Of a stretch of DNA of 64,000 bases, positions 1 through 8,905 are shown one piece after another. The notes beneath the pieces are model-generated. The model had not been told where the DNA came from and made no database searches. It saw only the letters and a list, made by a program, of their open reading frames with translations. The stretch's first letter is position 1. Every line of letters begins with the position of its first letter. The stretch comes from Streptomyces sp. NBC_01267 (GTDB lineage Bacteria; Actinomycetota; Actinomycetes; Streptomycetales; Streptomycetaceae). Made by a program: the position numbers and the translations under genes. Location: assembly GCF_036241575.1 (NCBI RefSeq), contig NZ_CP108455.1, forward strand, positions 2,432,501-2,496,500, read 5' to 3'.

Positions 1-1353
1 GCGGATGTCGTTCTGTCCGGAGACCCGGCGGCCCTCGGCGATGACGTTGACCGCCATGTCGCCGATCTGCAGGACGTCCTCGTCGGTCTCGGTGGGCAGG
101 CCGCACATGAAGTACAGCTTCACCTGGCGCCAGCCGTTGCCGTAGGCCGTGGAGACCGTACGGATGAGGTCCTCCTCCGAGACCATCTTGTTGATGACCT
201 TGCGGATGCGCTCCGAGCCGCCCTCGGGCGCGAAGGTCAGGCCGGACCTGCGGCCGTTCCTGGTCAGCTCGTTGGCGAGGTCGATGTTGAAGGCGTCGAC
301 CCGGGTGGACGGCAGCGAGAGGCCGACCTTGTCCTCGGTGTAGCGGTCGGCGAGGCCCTTGGCGATCTCGCCGATCTCGGTGTGGTCGGCGGAGGAGAGC
401 GAGAGCAGCCCGACCTCCTCGAAACCGGTCGCCTTGAGACCCTTCTCCACCATGTCGCCGATGCCGGTGATGCTTCGCTCCCGCACGGGGCGCGTGATCA
501 TGCCGGCCTGGCAGAAACGGCAGCCGCGGGTGCAGCCGCGGAAGATCTCGACGGACATCCGCTCGTGGACGGTCTCGGCGAGGGGCACGAGGGGCTGCTT
601 GGGGTACGGCCACTCGTCGAGGTCCATCACGGTGTGCTTGGAGACACGCCACGGGACACCCGGCCGGTTCGGCACGGTGCGTCCGATGCGGCCGTCGGGC
701 AGGTACTCGACGTCGTAGAAGCGCGGGACGTACACCCCGCCGGTCCTCGACAGCCGGAAGAGCACCTCGTCACGGCCGCCGGGGCGGCCCTCCGCCTTCC
801 AGGCGCGGACGATCTCGGTGATCTCCAGGACGGCCTGCTCGCCGTCGCCGATGACCGCGCAGTCGATGAACTCCGCGATCGGCTCGGGGTTGAAGGCCGC
901 GTGGCCGCCCGCGAGGACGATCGGGTCCTCGACGGTCCGGTCCTTGGCGTCCAGCGGGATGCCCGCCAGGTCCAGGGCGGTGAGCATGTTGGTGTAGCCG
1001 AGCTCGGTGGAGAAGCTCAGCCCGAAGACGTCGAAGGCCTTCACGGGCCGGTGCGCGTCCACGGTGAACTGCGGGACCTGGTGCTCGCGCATCAGCTCTT
1101 CGAGGTCCGGCCAGACGCTGTAGGTGCGCTCGGCGAGGACGCCCTCACGCTCGTTCAGTACCTCGTAGAGGATCATGACGCCCTGGTTGGGCAGGCCCAC
1201 CTCGTACGCGTCCGGGTACATGAGGGCCCAGCGGACGTCGCATGCGTCCCAGTCTTTGACAGTGGAGTTCAGTTCACCGCCGACGTACTGGATGGGCTTC
1301 TGGACGTGCGGGAGAAGCGCTTCCAGCCGCGGGAAGACCGACTCGACAGGCAT
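1..1353 (-). CDS. B12-binding radical SAM protein, TIGR03960 type (5' part; runs off the left edge)
   Basis: The first 451 codons are present; the 3' end lies outside the window. An N-terminal cobalamin-binding-like region (MPVESVFPRLEALLPHVQKP onward) is followed by a radical SAM core with the cluster motif C-T-R-G-C-R-F-C (CxxxCxxC). This arrangement fits the TIGR03960 family. In Streptomyces that family usually sits upstream of a DUF2344 gene and ribonuclease E, which would be to the left of this window (recall, not seen). An ATG at 1353 has GAGAG about 9 nt upstream. An in-frame ATG at 1368 lacks a ribosome site. It is the last visible gene of the leftward mre-rodA-CHAD series. The reaction it catalyses is unknown to me. 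Confidence 0.9.
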   Translation of the reverse strand, partial: MPVESVFPRLEALLPHVQKPIQYVGGELNSTVKDWDACDVRWALMYPDAYEVGLPNQGVMILYEVLNEREGVLAERTYSVWPDLEELMREHQVPQFTVDAHRPVKAFDVFGLSFSTELGYTNMLTALDLAGIPLDAKDRTVEDPIVLAGGHAAFNPEPIAEFIDCAVIGDGEQAVLEITEIVRAWKAEGRPGGRDEVLFRLSRTGGVYVPRFYDVEYLPDGRIGRTVPNRPGVPWRVSKHTVMDLDEWPYPKQPLVPLAETVHERMSVEIFRGCTRGCRFCQAGMITRPVRERSITGIGDMVEKGLKATGFEEVGLLSLSSADHTEIGEIAKGLADRYTEDKVGLSLPSTRVDAFNIDLANELTRNGRRSGLTFAPEGGSERIRKVINKMVSEEDLIRTVSTAYGNGWRQVKLYFMCGLPTETDEDVLQIGDMAVNVIAEGRRVSGQNDIR

Positions 1354-1405
1354 GGTGGTGTCTCTCATGAGCGGGCAGGGGTGACCATCCAGCGTACCCC
1401 GGCGG

Positions 1406-2332
1406 TCAGCTGTCCGGCGCCGTCCGGAGATCCACCGCCGATGCCTTCGCCCACACCTTCGGCAGTTCCCGCTCCCGCTCGGCGGCCTGCGCCGCCTCCT
1501 GCCCGTACAGCAGTCCCCAGGTGAACGACGGCTCGCCCGCCGCCTGGGCCTGGATCGCGAGCGTCCGCAGGGCCCGGCGGGCGGTCACGCTGTCCTGGTG
1601 GTCGCCGAGCACGGTCTGGACCGCCTTCGTCCGCTGCGCGCACAGCGTGGCGGGCGGGCCCAGCGCGGGCGCCGCCGCCTCGGCCGCGTACCGGACCCGC
1701 TTGGCCGCCTTGCGCGCGTCGTGCATCGCCAGGTCCCGGGGCTCCCCCGGGGGCAGCGCCAGCGCGTGCCCGATCCGGGCCGCCAGTCTGCGGTGCGCCC
1801 GGAGTACCGCCGCGGGCAGTACCTGCGCGGCGGGGCGGTCCGCGGCGGGCAGCAGCGGCGGTGCGGTGAGCAGCGCGTCGAGGGCGTCGAGCAGCGCGGG
1901 GTAGCGCGCGCCGTCGAGTACGTCCTCCGTCCTGCGCCGGGATCCGGTCCGCCCGGCGACGGTCCAGATCCGCAGCCGGCCGCGGACCGGGCCCAGCAGG
2001 AGCGCGTCGGGGAGCGCGTCGATCCGGGCGGTCAGCCGCTCGGCGAGGACCTCCTGGTCACGGTCCACGCCCAGTTCGGCGGCGAGCCATTTGAGCTCGT
2101 CGGCGACGGGGTCCGTGACGGTCGGGTCCAGGACCTCCCGGTAGGCGCGGAAGGCGCTGCGCAGTCTGCGGGTGGCCACGCGCAGCTGGTGCACGGCGTC
2201 GGGGCGGTCACGCCGTACGGCGGGGTCGCTCGCGGCGAGCGCGGCGGCCTGGGCCTGCACGTAGGCCAGCACCCGGCCGCCCGCGGTGTCGGGCCCGGGG
2301 GCCGTCCCGCTCCCCCGCCCGCCTTCCGCCAT
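1406..2332 (-). CDS. CHAD domain protein
   Basis: A protein of about 308 residues, rich in Arg and Ala, with the conserved CHAD helices: V-H-Q-L-R-V-A-T-R-R-L-R near the N-terminus and M-H-D-A-R-K-A-A-K-R-V-R-Y in the C-terminal half. CHAD domains are alpha-helical, carry conserved basic residues and histidines, and are associated with polyphosphate binding; that role here is inference. The ATG at 2332 has GAGG 8 nt upstream. In-frame GTG codons at 2341 and 2350 are possible earlier starts. The gene begins within about 35 bp of the rodA stop, so it is probably co-transcribed with the mre-rodA operon. Confidence 0.85.
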   Translation of the reverse strand: MAEGGRGSGTAPGPDTAGGRVLAYVQAQAAALAASDPAVRRDRPDAVHQLRVATRRLRSAFRAYREVLDPTVTDPVADELKWLAAELGVDRDQEVLAERLTARIDALPDALLLGPVRGRLRIWTVAGRTGSRRRTEDVLDGARYPALLDALDALLTAPPLLPAADRPAAQVLPAAVLRAHRRLAARIGHALALPPGEPRDLAMHDARKAAKRVRYAAEAAAPALGPPATLCAQRTKAVQTVLGDHQDSVTARRALRTLAIQAQAAGEPSFTWGLLYGQEAAQAAERERELPKVWAKASAVDLRTAPDS

Positions 2333-2365
2333 GTCACGCACCTCACGCACCTCACGCCGGAACGG

Positions 2366-3556
2366 TCAGGCGGACATGGGCCGTTGCACCCGGATCGACT
2401 GGAGCAGCCCGATCGCGATCCACACCGCGAACATCGACGAACCGCCGTACGACACGAACGGCAGCGGCAGTCCCGCCACCGGCATGATGCCGAGCGTCAT
2501 CCCGATGTTCTCGAACGCCTGGAAGGCGAACCAGGCGATGATCCCGGCCGCCACGATCGTGCCGTACAGCTCCGTCGCCCCGCGGGCGATCCGGCAGGCG
2601 CGCCACAGGACGACTCCGAGCAGGACCAGGATCAGTCCGGCGCCGAGAAAGCCGAGTTCCTCGCCCGCGACGGTGAAGACGAAGTCGGTCTGCTGCTCGG
2701 GGACGAACTGCCCGGTGGTCTGCGAGCCGTGGAAGAGCCCCGTGCCGTGCAGTCCGCCCGAACCGATCGCGATCCGGGCCTGGTTGGTGTTGTAGCCGAC
2801 GCCCGCCGGGTCCAGCGCGGGGTTGGCGAACGCGGCGAAGCGGGCGATCTGGTACTCGTCGAGCAGACCGGCCTTCCAGACCCCGATGGCGCCGACCACC
2901 CCGGTACCGAGGAGTCCGAGCACCCAGCGGTTGGAGGCGCCCGAGGCCAGCAGGACGCCGAGGATGATCATCACCAGCACCATGACCGAGCCGAGGTCCG
3001 GCATCAGCATGATGATCACGATCGGGATGGCGGCCACCCCGAGGGCCTTGACGACCGTGCGGTTGTCGGGGGTCTCCTGGTCGCCCGCGTCCACCCGGGA
3101 GGCGAGGATCATCGCCATCCCCAGAATGATCGTGATCTTGGTGAACTCGGAGGGCTGGAGGGAGAATCCGCCGCCGATGACGATCCAGGCGTGCGCGCCG
3201 TTGACGGTCTGGCCGAGCGGCGAGAGCACCGCGAGGATCAGCAGGACGGAGAGCCCGAACAGTACGGGCACCGCCCCGCGCAGGGTCCGGTGGCCCAGCC
3301 AGATCGTGCCGATCATCAGGCCGATCCCGATGCCGGTGTTCATGGCATGGCGCAGCAGGAAGTAGTACTGGTCGCCGTGGGTGAGCGAGTCACGGCCACG
3401 CGTCGCCGAGTACACCAGCAGCGAGCCGATGAACGACAGCGCGAGCGACGACATGAGCAGGGGCCAGTCCAGCCTGCGCACCACGGAGTCGCGGGCGACC
3501 AGTTTGGACCAGGAGCCCTGTTCGGGCGCGTACCGCGCTACGGAGAAACCGCCCAT
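2366..3556 (-). CDS. rodA: Rod shape-determining glycosyltransferase RodA (SEDS family)
   Basis: 396 residues with about ten hydrophobic segments. It carries the SEDS signatures: a long membrane core, the segment around HAWIVIGGGFSLQPSEFTK, and the C-terminal stretch GLPLPFVSYGGSSM. SEDS proteins polymerise lipid II and pair with a class B penicillin-binding protein. That partner, the PBP2 gene, lies just upstream with only a 4-bp gap (stop at 3561, ATG at 3556), so the two are coupled. Because it follows mreBCD-mrdA it is the elongation or spore-wall member (called sfr in S. coelicolor) rather than FtsW. Confidence 0.95.
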   Translation of the reverse strand: MGGFSVARYAPEQGSWSKLVARDSVVRRLDWPLLMSSLALSFIGSLLVYSATRGRDSLTHGDQYYFLLRHAMNTGIGIGLMIGTIWLGHRTLRGAVPVLFGLSVLLILAVLSPLGQTVNGAHAWIVIGGGFSLQPSEFTKITIILGMAMILASRVDAGDQETPDNRTVVKALGVAAIPIVIIMLMPDLGSVMVLVMIILGVLLASGASNRWVLGLLGTGVVGAIGVWKAGLLDEYQIARFAAFANPALDPAGVGYNTNQARIAIGSGGLHGTGLFHGSQTTGQFVPEQQTDFVFTVAGEELGFLGAGLILVLLGVVLWRACRIARGATELYGTIVAAGIIAWFAFQAFENIGMTLGIMPVAGLPLPFVSYGGSSMFAVWIAIGLLQSIRVQRPMSA

Positions 3557-3560
3557 GGTC

Positions 3561-5735
3561 CTAGTCCTTCCTTCCCAGCCCCGCAGCGATCTGCTGCTGG
3601 CCCGTCGGCGGCAACTTCTTCGGCGGGTTGGGGTCGTACGGCTTGACCTTCGGCGAGACGATCGAGCCGTCCTGGCTGATCTTCGGCAGGGACTTCTCGG
3701 GGTGCGGCAGCAGGGCCCTCTTCGGATCCTGGTGCCCGGAGTCGTCGAGACCGTAGAGCGCGTTGTAGATCTTGCGCACGGCGGGCCCGGATCCTCCGGA
3801 GCCCGTACCGCCCTGGGAGATCGTCATGACGATCGTGTAGTCCTTGGTGTACGTGGCGAACCACGAGGTCGTCTGCTTGCCGTAGACCTCGGCCGTACCG
3901 GTCTTGGCGTGCATCGGGATCTTGGACTGGGGCCAGCCCTGGAACCGCCAGGCGGCGGTTCCGTTGGTCGCGACGCCCGCGAGTGCGCCGTCGATGTCCT
4001 TGCGGGTCGCCTGGTCCATCGGCAGCTTGCCGTGCGACGTGGGCGCGATCTCCTGGACGGTCTTGCCGTCCGCGCTGACGATCGCCTTGCCGATGGTCGG
4101 CGTGTAGAGCGTGCCGCCGTTGGAGATCGCCGAGTAGATGTCCGCCATCTGGATCGGGGTGACGAGCGTGTCGCCCTGTCCGATCGAGTAGTTGACGGAG
4201 TCACCGGGACGCATCTGGTAGCCGTCGCGGCAGTTCTCGTACGCGATCCGCTCGACGAAGCTGCCGTCCTTCTTGCCCTGCTTGCACCACGCGGCCTTGT
4301 TCGCCGCGTAGAAGTTCTTCTTCCACTGGCGGTCCGGGACCCGGCCGTTGACCTCGTTGGGCAGGTCCACGCCGGTGGTCTTGCCGAGGCCGAACTGGTG
4401 GGCGGTCTTGTAGAACCAGTCGTTCGGCTTCTTCTTCGGGTTGATGCCCCCGTCCTTCTTCCACTCGTCGTGGGCGATCCCGTAGAAGACGGTGTCGCAG
4501 GAGACCTCCAGCGCGCGGCCGAGGGTGATGGGGCCGAAGTTCTCCGACTCGAAGTTCTGGAAGGTCTGGTTGCCGATCGAGTAGGAACTGGTGCACGGGT
4601 AGTGCCCGTTGAAGGGGTAGCCCGCGTTGACCGCGGCCGTGGTGGAGACGACCTTGAAGATGGACCCGGGGGCCGCCTGGCTCTGGATCGCCCTGTTCAG
4701 CAGGGGGAAGTCGGAGTCCTTACCGGTGAGCGAGGCGTAGTTCTTGGCGGAGATGCCACCGACCCAGTCGTTGGGGTCGTACGTCGGGTTGGACGCCATC
4801 GCGACGACGCGGCCGGTCTTGGCCTCCATGACGACGACGGATCCCGAGTCGGCCTTGTAGTTCTCGTGGGTGACCGAGTCGTACTCCTTGCGGGCCGTCT
4901 TCATGGCCTCGTCGAGCTCGCGCTCGGCGACGCCCTGGACGCGCGCGTCGATGGAGGTGACGATGTTCGACCCCGGCTGGGCCTTGTCGCTGGCGGCCTG
5001 GCCGATGACCCGGCCGAGGTTGTCCACCTCGTAGCGGGTGACTCCGGCCTTGCCGCGCAGCTCCTTGTCGTACGTACGCTCCACGCCGGAGCGACCGACC
5101 TGGTCGGACGTCAGATACGGCGACGAGGTCTTCTTGGCCTTGTTGACCTCTTCGTCGGTGACCGGCGAGAGGTAGCCGAGCACCTGCGCGGTGTTGGCGT
5201 TGGCGGGCGCGGCGTAGCGGCGTACGGCGGTGGGCTCGGCGGTGATGCCCGGGAAGTCCTCGGAGCGCTCACGGATCTGGAGCGCCTGCTGGGTGGTGGC
5301 CTCGTCGGTCACCGGGATCGGCTGGTACGGAGAGCCGTTCCAGCAGGGCTGCTTGGTCTTCGCGTCGCAGAGCCTGACCTTGTCCAGGACGTCCTGGGGC
5401 TTCATGTCCAGGACGTCGGCGAGGCGGATGAGGACGGCCTTGCCGTCGTCCTTCATCTTGGTGAGCTTGGAGCGGCTCGCGGAGACGACGAGACGGGTCT
5501 CGTTGTCGGCGAGCGGCACCCCGCGCGCATCGAGGATGGAGCCGCGCACGGCGGGCTGGACGACCTGCTGGACGTGGTTGTTCTTGGCCTCGGCCGTGTA
5601 CTCCTGGCCGTTGCGGATCTGGAGGTACCAGAGCCGGCCGCCGAGGGTGAGGAGGAGGGAGAAGACCAGGATCTGGATGACGACGAGCCGGATCTGGAGC
5701 CGCGTGGTCCGCCCGGTCTCGGGAATATTGCTCAC
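3561..5735 (-). CDS. mrdA: Penicillin-binding protein 2 (peptidoglycan D,D-transpeptidase)
   Basis: 724 residues from a GTG at 5735. An N-terminal membrane anchor (residues about 14-36) is followed by a PBP dimerisation domain and a transpeptidase domain. The catalytic S-x-x-K motif is SIFK (Ser358, Lys361), SCD appears in the expected second-motif region, and KTG starts at Lys611. It cross-links peptidoglycan outside the membrane together with RodA. The proline/lysine-rich tail is disordered. The chosen GTG overlaps the stop of the last of three mini-ORFs in the 65-bp repeats upstream. A longer frame reaching 5813 reads through that repeat and is unlikely to be the true N-terminus. Confidence 0.93.
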   Translation of the reverse strand: MSNIPETGRTTRLQIRLVVIQILVFSLLLTLGGRLWYLQIRNGQEYTAEAKNNHVQQVVQPAVRGSILDARGVPLADNETRLVVSASRSKLTKMKDDGKAVLIRLADVLDMKPQDVLDKVRLCDAKTKQPCWNGSPYQPIPVTDEATTQQALQIRERSEDFPGITAEPTAVRRYAAPANANTAQVLGYLSPVTDEEVNKAKKTSSPYLTSDQVGRSGVERTYDKELRGKAGVTRYEVDNLGRVIGQAASDKAQPGSNIVTSIDARVQGVAERELDEAMKTARKEYDSVTHENYKADSGSVVVMEAKTGRVVAMASNPTYDPNDWVGGISAKNYASLTGKDSDFPLLNRAIQSQAAPGSIFKVVSTTAAVNAGYPFNGHYPCTSSYSIGNQTFQNFESENFGPITLGRALEVSCDTVFYGIAHDEWKKDGGINPKKKPNDWFYKTAHQFGLGKTTGVDLPNEVNGRVPDRQWKKNFYAANKAAWCKQGKKDGSFVERIAYENCRDGYQMRPGDSVNYSIGQGDTLVTPIQMADIYSAISNGGTLYTPTIGKAIVSADGKTVQEIAPTSHGKLPMDQATRKDIDGALAGVATNGTAAWRFQGWPQSKIPMHAKTGTAEVYGKQTTSWFATYTKDYTIVMTISQGGTGSGGSGPAVRKIYNALYGLDDSGHQDPKRALLPHPEKSLPKISQDGSIVSPKVKPYDPNPPKKLPPTGQQQIAAGLGRKD

Positions 5736-5800
5736 AGCGATGCCCCACTGGTTGTCCTGCTGGGGGTTCGGGGGTCGTCCCCCGGAAGAAACAGCCTCAC
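5732..5800 (-). CDS. Mini-ORF 3 of the mreD-mrdA chain (22 codons)
   Basis: GTG to TGA, 22 codons (VRLFLPGDDPRTPSRTTSGASL). Its TGA overlaps the mrdA GTG start as GTGA. It lies within a 65-bp repeat unit and is identical in protein sequence to the mini-ORF before it. No family is recognised. The peptide may have no function, and the overlap may serve only for translational coupling to mrdA. Confidence 0.35.
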   Translation of the reverse strand: MRLFLPGDDPRTPSRTTSGASL

Positions 5801-5865
5801 AGCGATGCCCCACTGGTTGTCCTGCTGGGGGTTCGGGGGTCGTCCCCCGGAAGAAACAGCCTCAC
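5797..5865 (-). CDS. Mini-ORF 2 of the mreD-mrdA chain (22 codons)
   Basis: An exact copy of mini-ORF 3, lying 65 bp upstream. Its GTG overlaps the stop of mini-ORF 1 and its TGA overlaps the start of mini-ORF 3, both as GTGA. The rare pyrimidine-ending codons TTT and CTT are unlike the neighbouring genes, so selection on the peptide is doubtful. Confidence 0.35.
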   Translation of the reverse strand: MRLFLPGDDPRTPSRTTSGASL

Positions 5866-5930
5866 AGCGATGCCCCCCTCGTTGTCCTGCTGGGGGTTCG
5901 GGGGTCGTCCCCCGGGACAGACAACGTCAC
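5862..5930 (-). CDS. Mini-ORF 1 of the mreD-mrdA chain (22 codons)
   Basis: GTG at 5930 overlaps the mreD stop (CTGTGA). It encodes VTLSVPGDDPRTPSRTTRGASL and ends in a TGA that overlaps mini-ORF 2. It is the diverged copy: the first five codons and codon 18 differ from the other two. GAGGGG lies before the next GTG and could act as a ribosome site. Confidence 0.35.
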   Translation of the reverse strand: MTLSVPGDDPRTPSRTTRGASL

Positions 5931-6598
5931 AGCCGCTTGACCCCCTTGATGCGTCCGGCCTTCGCCGCGCGGGACCTGGCCGCCCGCATCCGCAGTCCGC
6001 CGCGCTGGCTGCCGATCTTCAGTCCGGTGCCGGCCGCCAGCCAGCCGGTCGCGACATCGCTGCCCACGCCGCTGCTCTTGCTGTCGGCGAGCGGGTCGTT
6101 CTCGGCTCGTCTCGCCAGGGCCATGATGAACGGGACGGTGAACGGCGCGAGCAGCAGGTCGTACACCGCGGCGCTGAACAGCAGGCCGATGAGGCCCACA
6201 TGACGGGCGGCGGTGTCGCCGACGAGGGAGCCGACGCCCGCGTACAGCAGGGTGGAGCCGACCGCCGCGGCGACCACCACGAGCATCGGGCCCATGACGG
6301 ACCTGATGCGGCCGGTCTCGGGCTTGGCGAGCCCTGCCGCGTAGCCGACGACGCACAGGACGAGCGCGTACCGCCCGGCCGCGTGGTCGGCGGGCGGGGC
6401 GAGGTCGGCGAGCAGACCCGCGCCGAAGCCGACGAGGGCGCCGCCCACGTGGCCGTAGACCAGCGCGAGAGCCACCACGGTGAGCAGCAGCAGGTCCGGT
6501 ACGGCACCAGGGAGTTGAAGTCGGGCGAGCACGCTCACCTGGATCACCAGGGCGACCACCACCAGAGTGGCCGAGAGCAGCATCCGGTTGAGACGCAT
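5927..6598 (-). CDS. mreD: Rod shape-determining protein MreD
   Basis: 223 residues, with five to six hydrophobic segments in the first 170 residues (starting MRLNRMLLSATLVVVALVIQ) and a basic tail ending in VKRL. MreD is the small integral membrane member of the MreBCD elongation complex. The ATG at 6598 lies 11 bp after the mreC stop at 6610, in the expected operon order. The charged extension of about 50 residues after the last membrane segment is longer than in the E. coli protein. The stop overlaps the first mini-ORF of the repeat region downstream. Confidence 0.92.
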   Translation of the reverse strand: MRLNRMLLSATLVVVALVIQVSVLARLQLPGAVPDLLLLTVVALALVYGHVGGALVGFGAGLLADLAPPADHAAGRYALVLCVVGYAAGLAKPETGRIRSVMGPMLVVVAAAVGSTLLYAGVGSLVGDTAARHVGLIGLLFSAAVYDLLLAPFTVPFIMALARRAENDPLADSKSSGVGSDVATGWLAAGTGLKIGSQRGGLRMRAARSRAAKAGRIKGVKRL

Positions 6599-6609
6599 AC
6601 GGTCAGCTC

Positions 6610-7566
6610 CTACTGCTGGGGGGTGTTGTTGTCCTGCTGCTGGTTGTCGGCGTTCCCCGGAGGAGTGGCCGTGACCGTGACGGTGGGGATCGGCTTCGGC
6701 TTCGCGGGCTTGGCGGGGAGCACCGTGTCGCGCGGGTTGTCACGCGGCGGCTCCACGACGACGCCGACCAGATCGAGCTTGGTGAACCCGACGAACGGAC
6801 GGACGTAGACGGTCCGCGTCAGGTCACCGCCGGTCGGGTCGACACGGACGACCTGGCCGACCGGGACTCCCGGCACGAAGGGTTTGTCGTTGCTCGAACC
6901 GAAGGTCACCAACCGGTCACCCTTCTTGACCTGTGCCTTGCCGTTGAGGAACTGCACGGCGAGCGGGCGGTCGCCGCGGCCGGTGGCGAAGCCGACCTCG
7001 TCGGTCCGCTCCATCCGGGTGCCGACGGTGAAGTCGGGGTCGTTGGCGAGCAGTACGGTCGCGGTGTTCGGGCCGACCGTGGTGACCCGGCCGACGAGCC
7101 CGTCGCCGTTGAGCACGGTCATGTCGCGCTTGATGCCGTCGGAGGACCCGGCGTCGATGGTGATGGTCCAGGAGAAGCCCTGTGCGGCTCCTATGGCGAT
7201 GACCTGGGCGCCCTTGATTCCGTACTGGCCCGCACCCGCGGTCTTGAGCATGCTGTCGAGCTGGCGGACGCGGCTGCGGTTGCGGTCGCTGCTGCCGAGT
7301 TGCTGCTTCAGAGCGGCGTTCTCACGCTCCAGTGCGCTGATGCGGTTGTGGCGCTCGCCGGAGTCCCGTACTGCGCCGATCGCGTTGCCGACCGGGTTCA
7401 CGGCGCCCGCGACCCCGTTCTCGACCGGTCCGAAGACGGTGGCGGCGGCATGCCGGGCACCGTCGACCGGAGACGCCTCACCGCCGCGGATGTCCACAGT
7501 GATCAGCGCGAACGCGATGGCGATCAGCAGCACCAGGAGCAGCCGGCTCTCTCGTGTGTCCCTCAC
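6610..7566 (-). CDS. mreC: Rod shape-determining protein MreC
   Basis: About 318 residues from GTG 7566 (VRDTRESRLLLVLLIAIAFA). There is one N-terminal membrane anchor, then a coiled coil (around ISALERENAALKQQL), then the two beta domains typical of MreC, and a Pro/Gln-rich tail ending in NTPQQ. MreC is the extracytoplasmic scaffold that links MreB/MreD to PBP2. A longer frame reaches 7764, but its extra 66 residues are basic and low in complexity, so I prefer GTG 7566 just before the membrane anchor. The ribosome site there is weak. Confidence 0.92.
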   Translation of the reverse strand: MRDTRESRLLLVLLIAIAFALITVDIRGGEASPVDGARHAAATVFGPVENGVAGAVNPVGNAIGAVRDSGERHNRISALERENAALKQQLGSSDRNRSRVRQLDSMLKTAGAGQYGIKGAQVIAIGAAQGFSWTITIDAGSSDGIKRDMTVLNGDGLVGRVTTVGPNTATVLLANDPDFTVGTRMERTDEVGFATGRGDRPLAVQFLNGKAQVKKGDRLVTFGSSNDKPFVPGVPVGQVVRVDPTGGDLTRTVYVRPFVGFTKLDLVGVVVEPPRDNPRDTVLPAKPAKPKPIPTVTVTATPPGNADNQQQDNNTPQQ

Positions 7567-7706
7567 GTGCGGAGGCCGTGCCTTCCTCGTCGGAATGTCT
7601 ATGCGTTTGTCTGTCGGTGTAACTCTGCGCCTGTCCCGGCGCTGTCTCCGCCGACGATCGGCCGTACGGGGCGGACGTGCCCCGTACGGCCGTAAGCGGT
7701 GTGCGG

Positions 7707-8726
7707 CTACCGGCGGGGCTGGGCGTCCAGCACCTGCTGGAGCGCCTCGAACTCCTCGACGCACTTGCCGGATCCGAGCGCGACGGAGTCGAGCGGGTCC
7801 TCGGCGATGTGGATCGGCATTCCGGTCTCGTGGCGCAGCCGCTCGTCCAGGCCGCGGAGCAGCGCGCCGCCACCGGTGAGGACGATGCCGCGGTCCATGA
7901 CGTCACCGGAGAGCTCGGGCGGGCACTTGTCGAGCGTGGTCTTGACCGCGTCGACGATCGCGTTGACCGGCTCCTCGATGGCCTTGCGGACCTCGGCGGC
8001 GGAGATGACCACGGTCTTGGGCAGACCGGACACGAGGTCGCGGCCACGGATCTCGGTGTGCTCGTCCTTCTCCAGATCGAACGCCGAGCCGATCGTGATC
8101 TTGATCTGTTCGGCGGTGCGCTCACCGAGGAGGAGCGAGTACTCCTTCTTGATGTGCTGGATGATCGCGTTGTCCAGCTCGTCCCCGGCGGTCCTGATCG
8201 ACTGCGCCGTGACGATCCCGCCGAGCGAGATGACGGCGACCTCGGTGGTGCCGCCGCCGATGTCGACGACCATGTTGCCGGTGGCCTCGTGGACCGGAAG
8301 TCCCGAGCCGATGGCTGCGGCCATGGGCTCTTCGATGATGTGCACCTGACGGGCACCGGCCTGCGTGGACGCCTCGATGACGGCGCGGCGCTCGACCCCC
8401 GTGATGCCCGAGGGCACACAGACGACGACGCGCGGGCGGGCCAGGTAGCGGCGCTTGTGGATCTTCAGGATGAAGTAACGGAGCATCCGCTCGGTGATCT
8501 CGAAGTCGGCGATCACGCCGTCCTTCAGCGGCCGTACGGCAACGATGTTGCCCGGCGTACGGCCGATCATCTTCTTCGCCTCGGCGCCTACGGCGAGAAT
8601 CCCGCCGGTGTTGGTGTTGATGGCGACGACGGAGGGTTCGTTGAGGACGATTCCTCGACCCCTGACGTACACCAGCGTGTTGGCAGTCCCGAGGTCGATA
8701 GCCATGTCACGGCCGATGAACGACAT
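7707..8726 (-). CDS. mreB: Rod shape-determining actin homologue MreB
   Basis: 339 residues of the MreB/actin fold. The phosphate-1 loop is [13 protein letters not shown], phosphate-2 is [18 protein letters not shown], and the adenosine region is [15 protein letters not shown]. It polymerises under the membrane; in Streptomyces it is needed mainly for spore-wall integrity rather than vegetative growth. The ATG at 8726 ([13 protein letters not shown]) has AAGGGG 7 nt upstream. In-frame starts at 8747 and 8828 are less likely. It heads the operon mreBCD-mrdA-rodA. A second, mbl-like paralogue lies at 11509. Confidence 0.96.
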   Translation of the reverse strand: MSFIGRDMAIDLGTANTLVYVRGRGIVLNEPSVVAINTNTGGILAVGAEAKKMIGRTPGNIVAVRPLKDGVIADFEITERMLRYFILKIHKRRYLARPRVVVCVPSGITGVERRAVIEASTQAGARQVHIIEEPMAAAIGSGLPVHEATGNMVVDIGGGTTEVAVISLGGIVTAQSIRTAGDELDNAIIQHIKKEYSLLLGERTAEQIKITIGSAFDLEKDEHTEIRGRDLVSGLPKTVVISAAEVRKAIEEPVNAIVDAVKTTLDKCPPELSGDVMDRGIVLTGGGALLRGLDERLRHETGMPIHIAEDPLDSVALGSGKCVEEFEALQQVLDAQPRR

Positions 8727-8905
8727 TGAGTTCCCCTTGTTCCCCATGAGGATGCGTCGGGCCTTCCCAAGTGGAGCGATTGGCTTTTTGGTAGGCGAAG
8801 TGAGCGCTGTGGGTGTGAAGACTTCCATCGTAGTGCCGCCTGCACGGACACCGCGCGAGGGTCCTCCGCCATGTGGGCGGAACTTGTAGCCGCCTCAGTC
8901 ATGGT

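Larger units (their letters stand above)
5731..5925 (-). repeat. Three tandem 65-bp units between mreD and mrdA
   Basis: Units at 5731-5795 and 5796-5860 are identical; 5861-5925 is a diverged third copy. On the coding (minus) strand each unit holds the hairpin CGGGGG-ACGA-CCCCCG followed by AACCCCC, and ends in CTGTGA, the same six bases that end mreD. The repeat fills nearly all of the 191-bp mreD-mrdA gap. GC-rich palindromes of this type are, as I recall, frequent between Streptomyces genes, but I could not count copies elsewhere. Confidence 0.95.

Noticed and set aside
382..1524. Long rightward frame over the radical SAM gene
   Set aside because: It is the complement of a conserved coding gene; its protein is low in complexity and has no family. 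High-GC DNA gives long open frames on the opposite strand.
5736..5813. N-terminal extension of mrdA through the 65-bp repeat
   Set aside because: The extra residues come from the repeat only; PBP2 proteins start close to the membrane anchor and GTG 5735 fits.
5731..5925. CRISPR array
   Set aside because: The three 65-bp units are contiguous without spacers and there is no cas gene.
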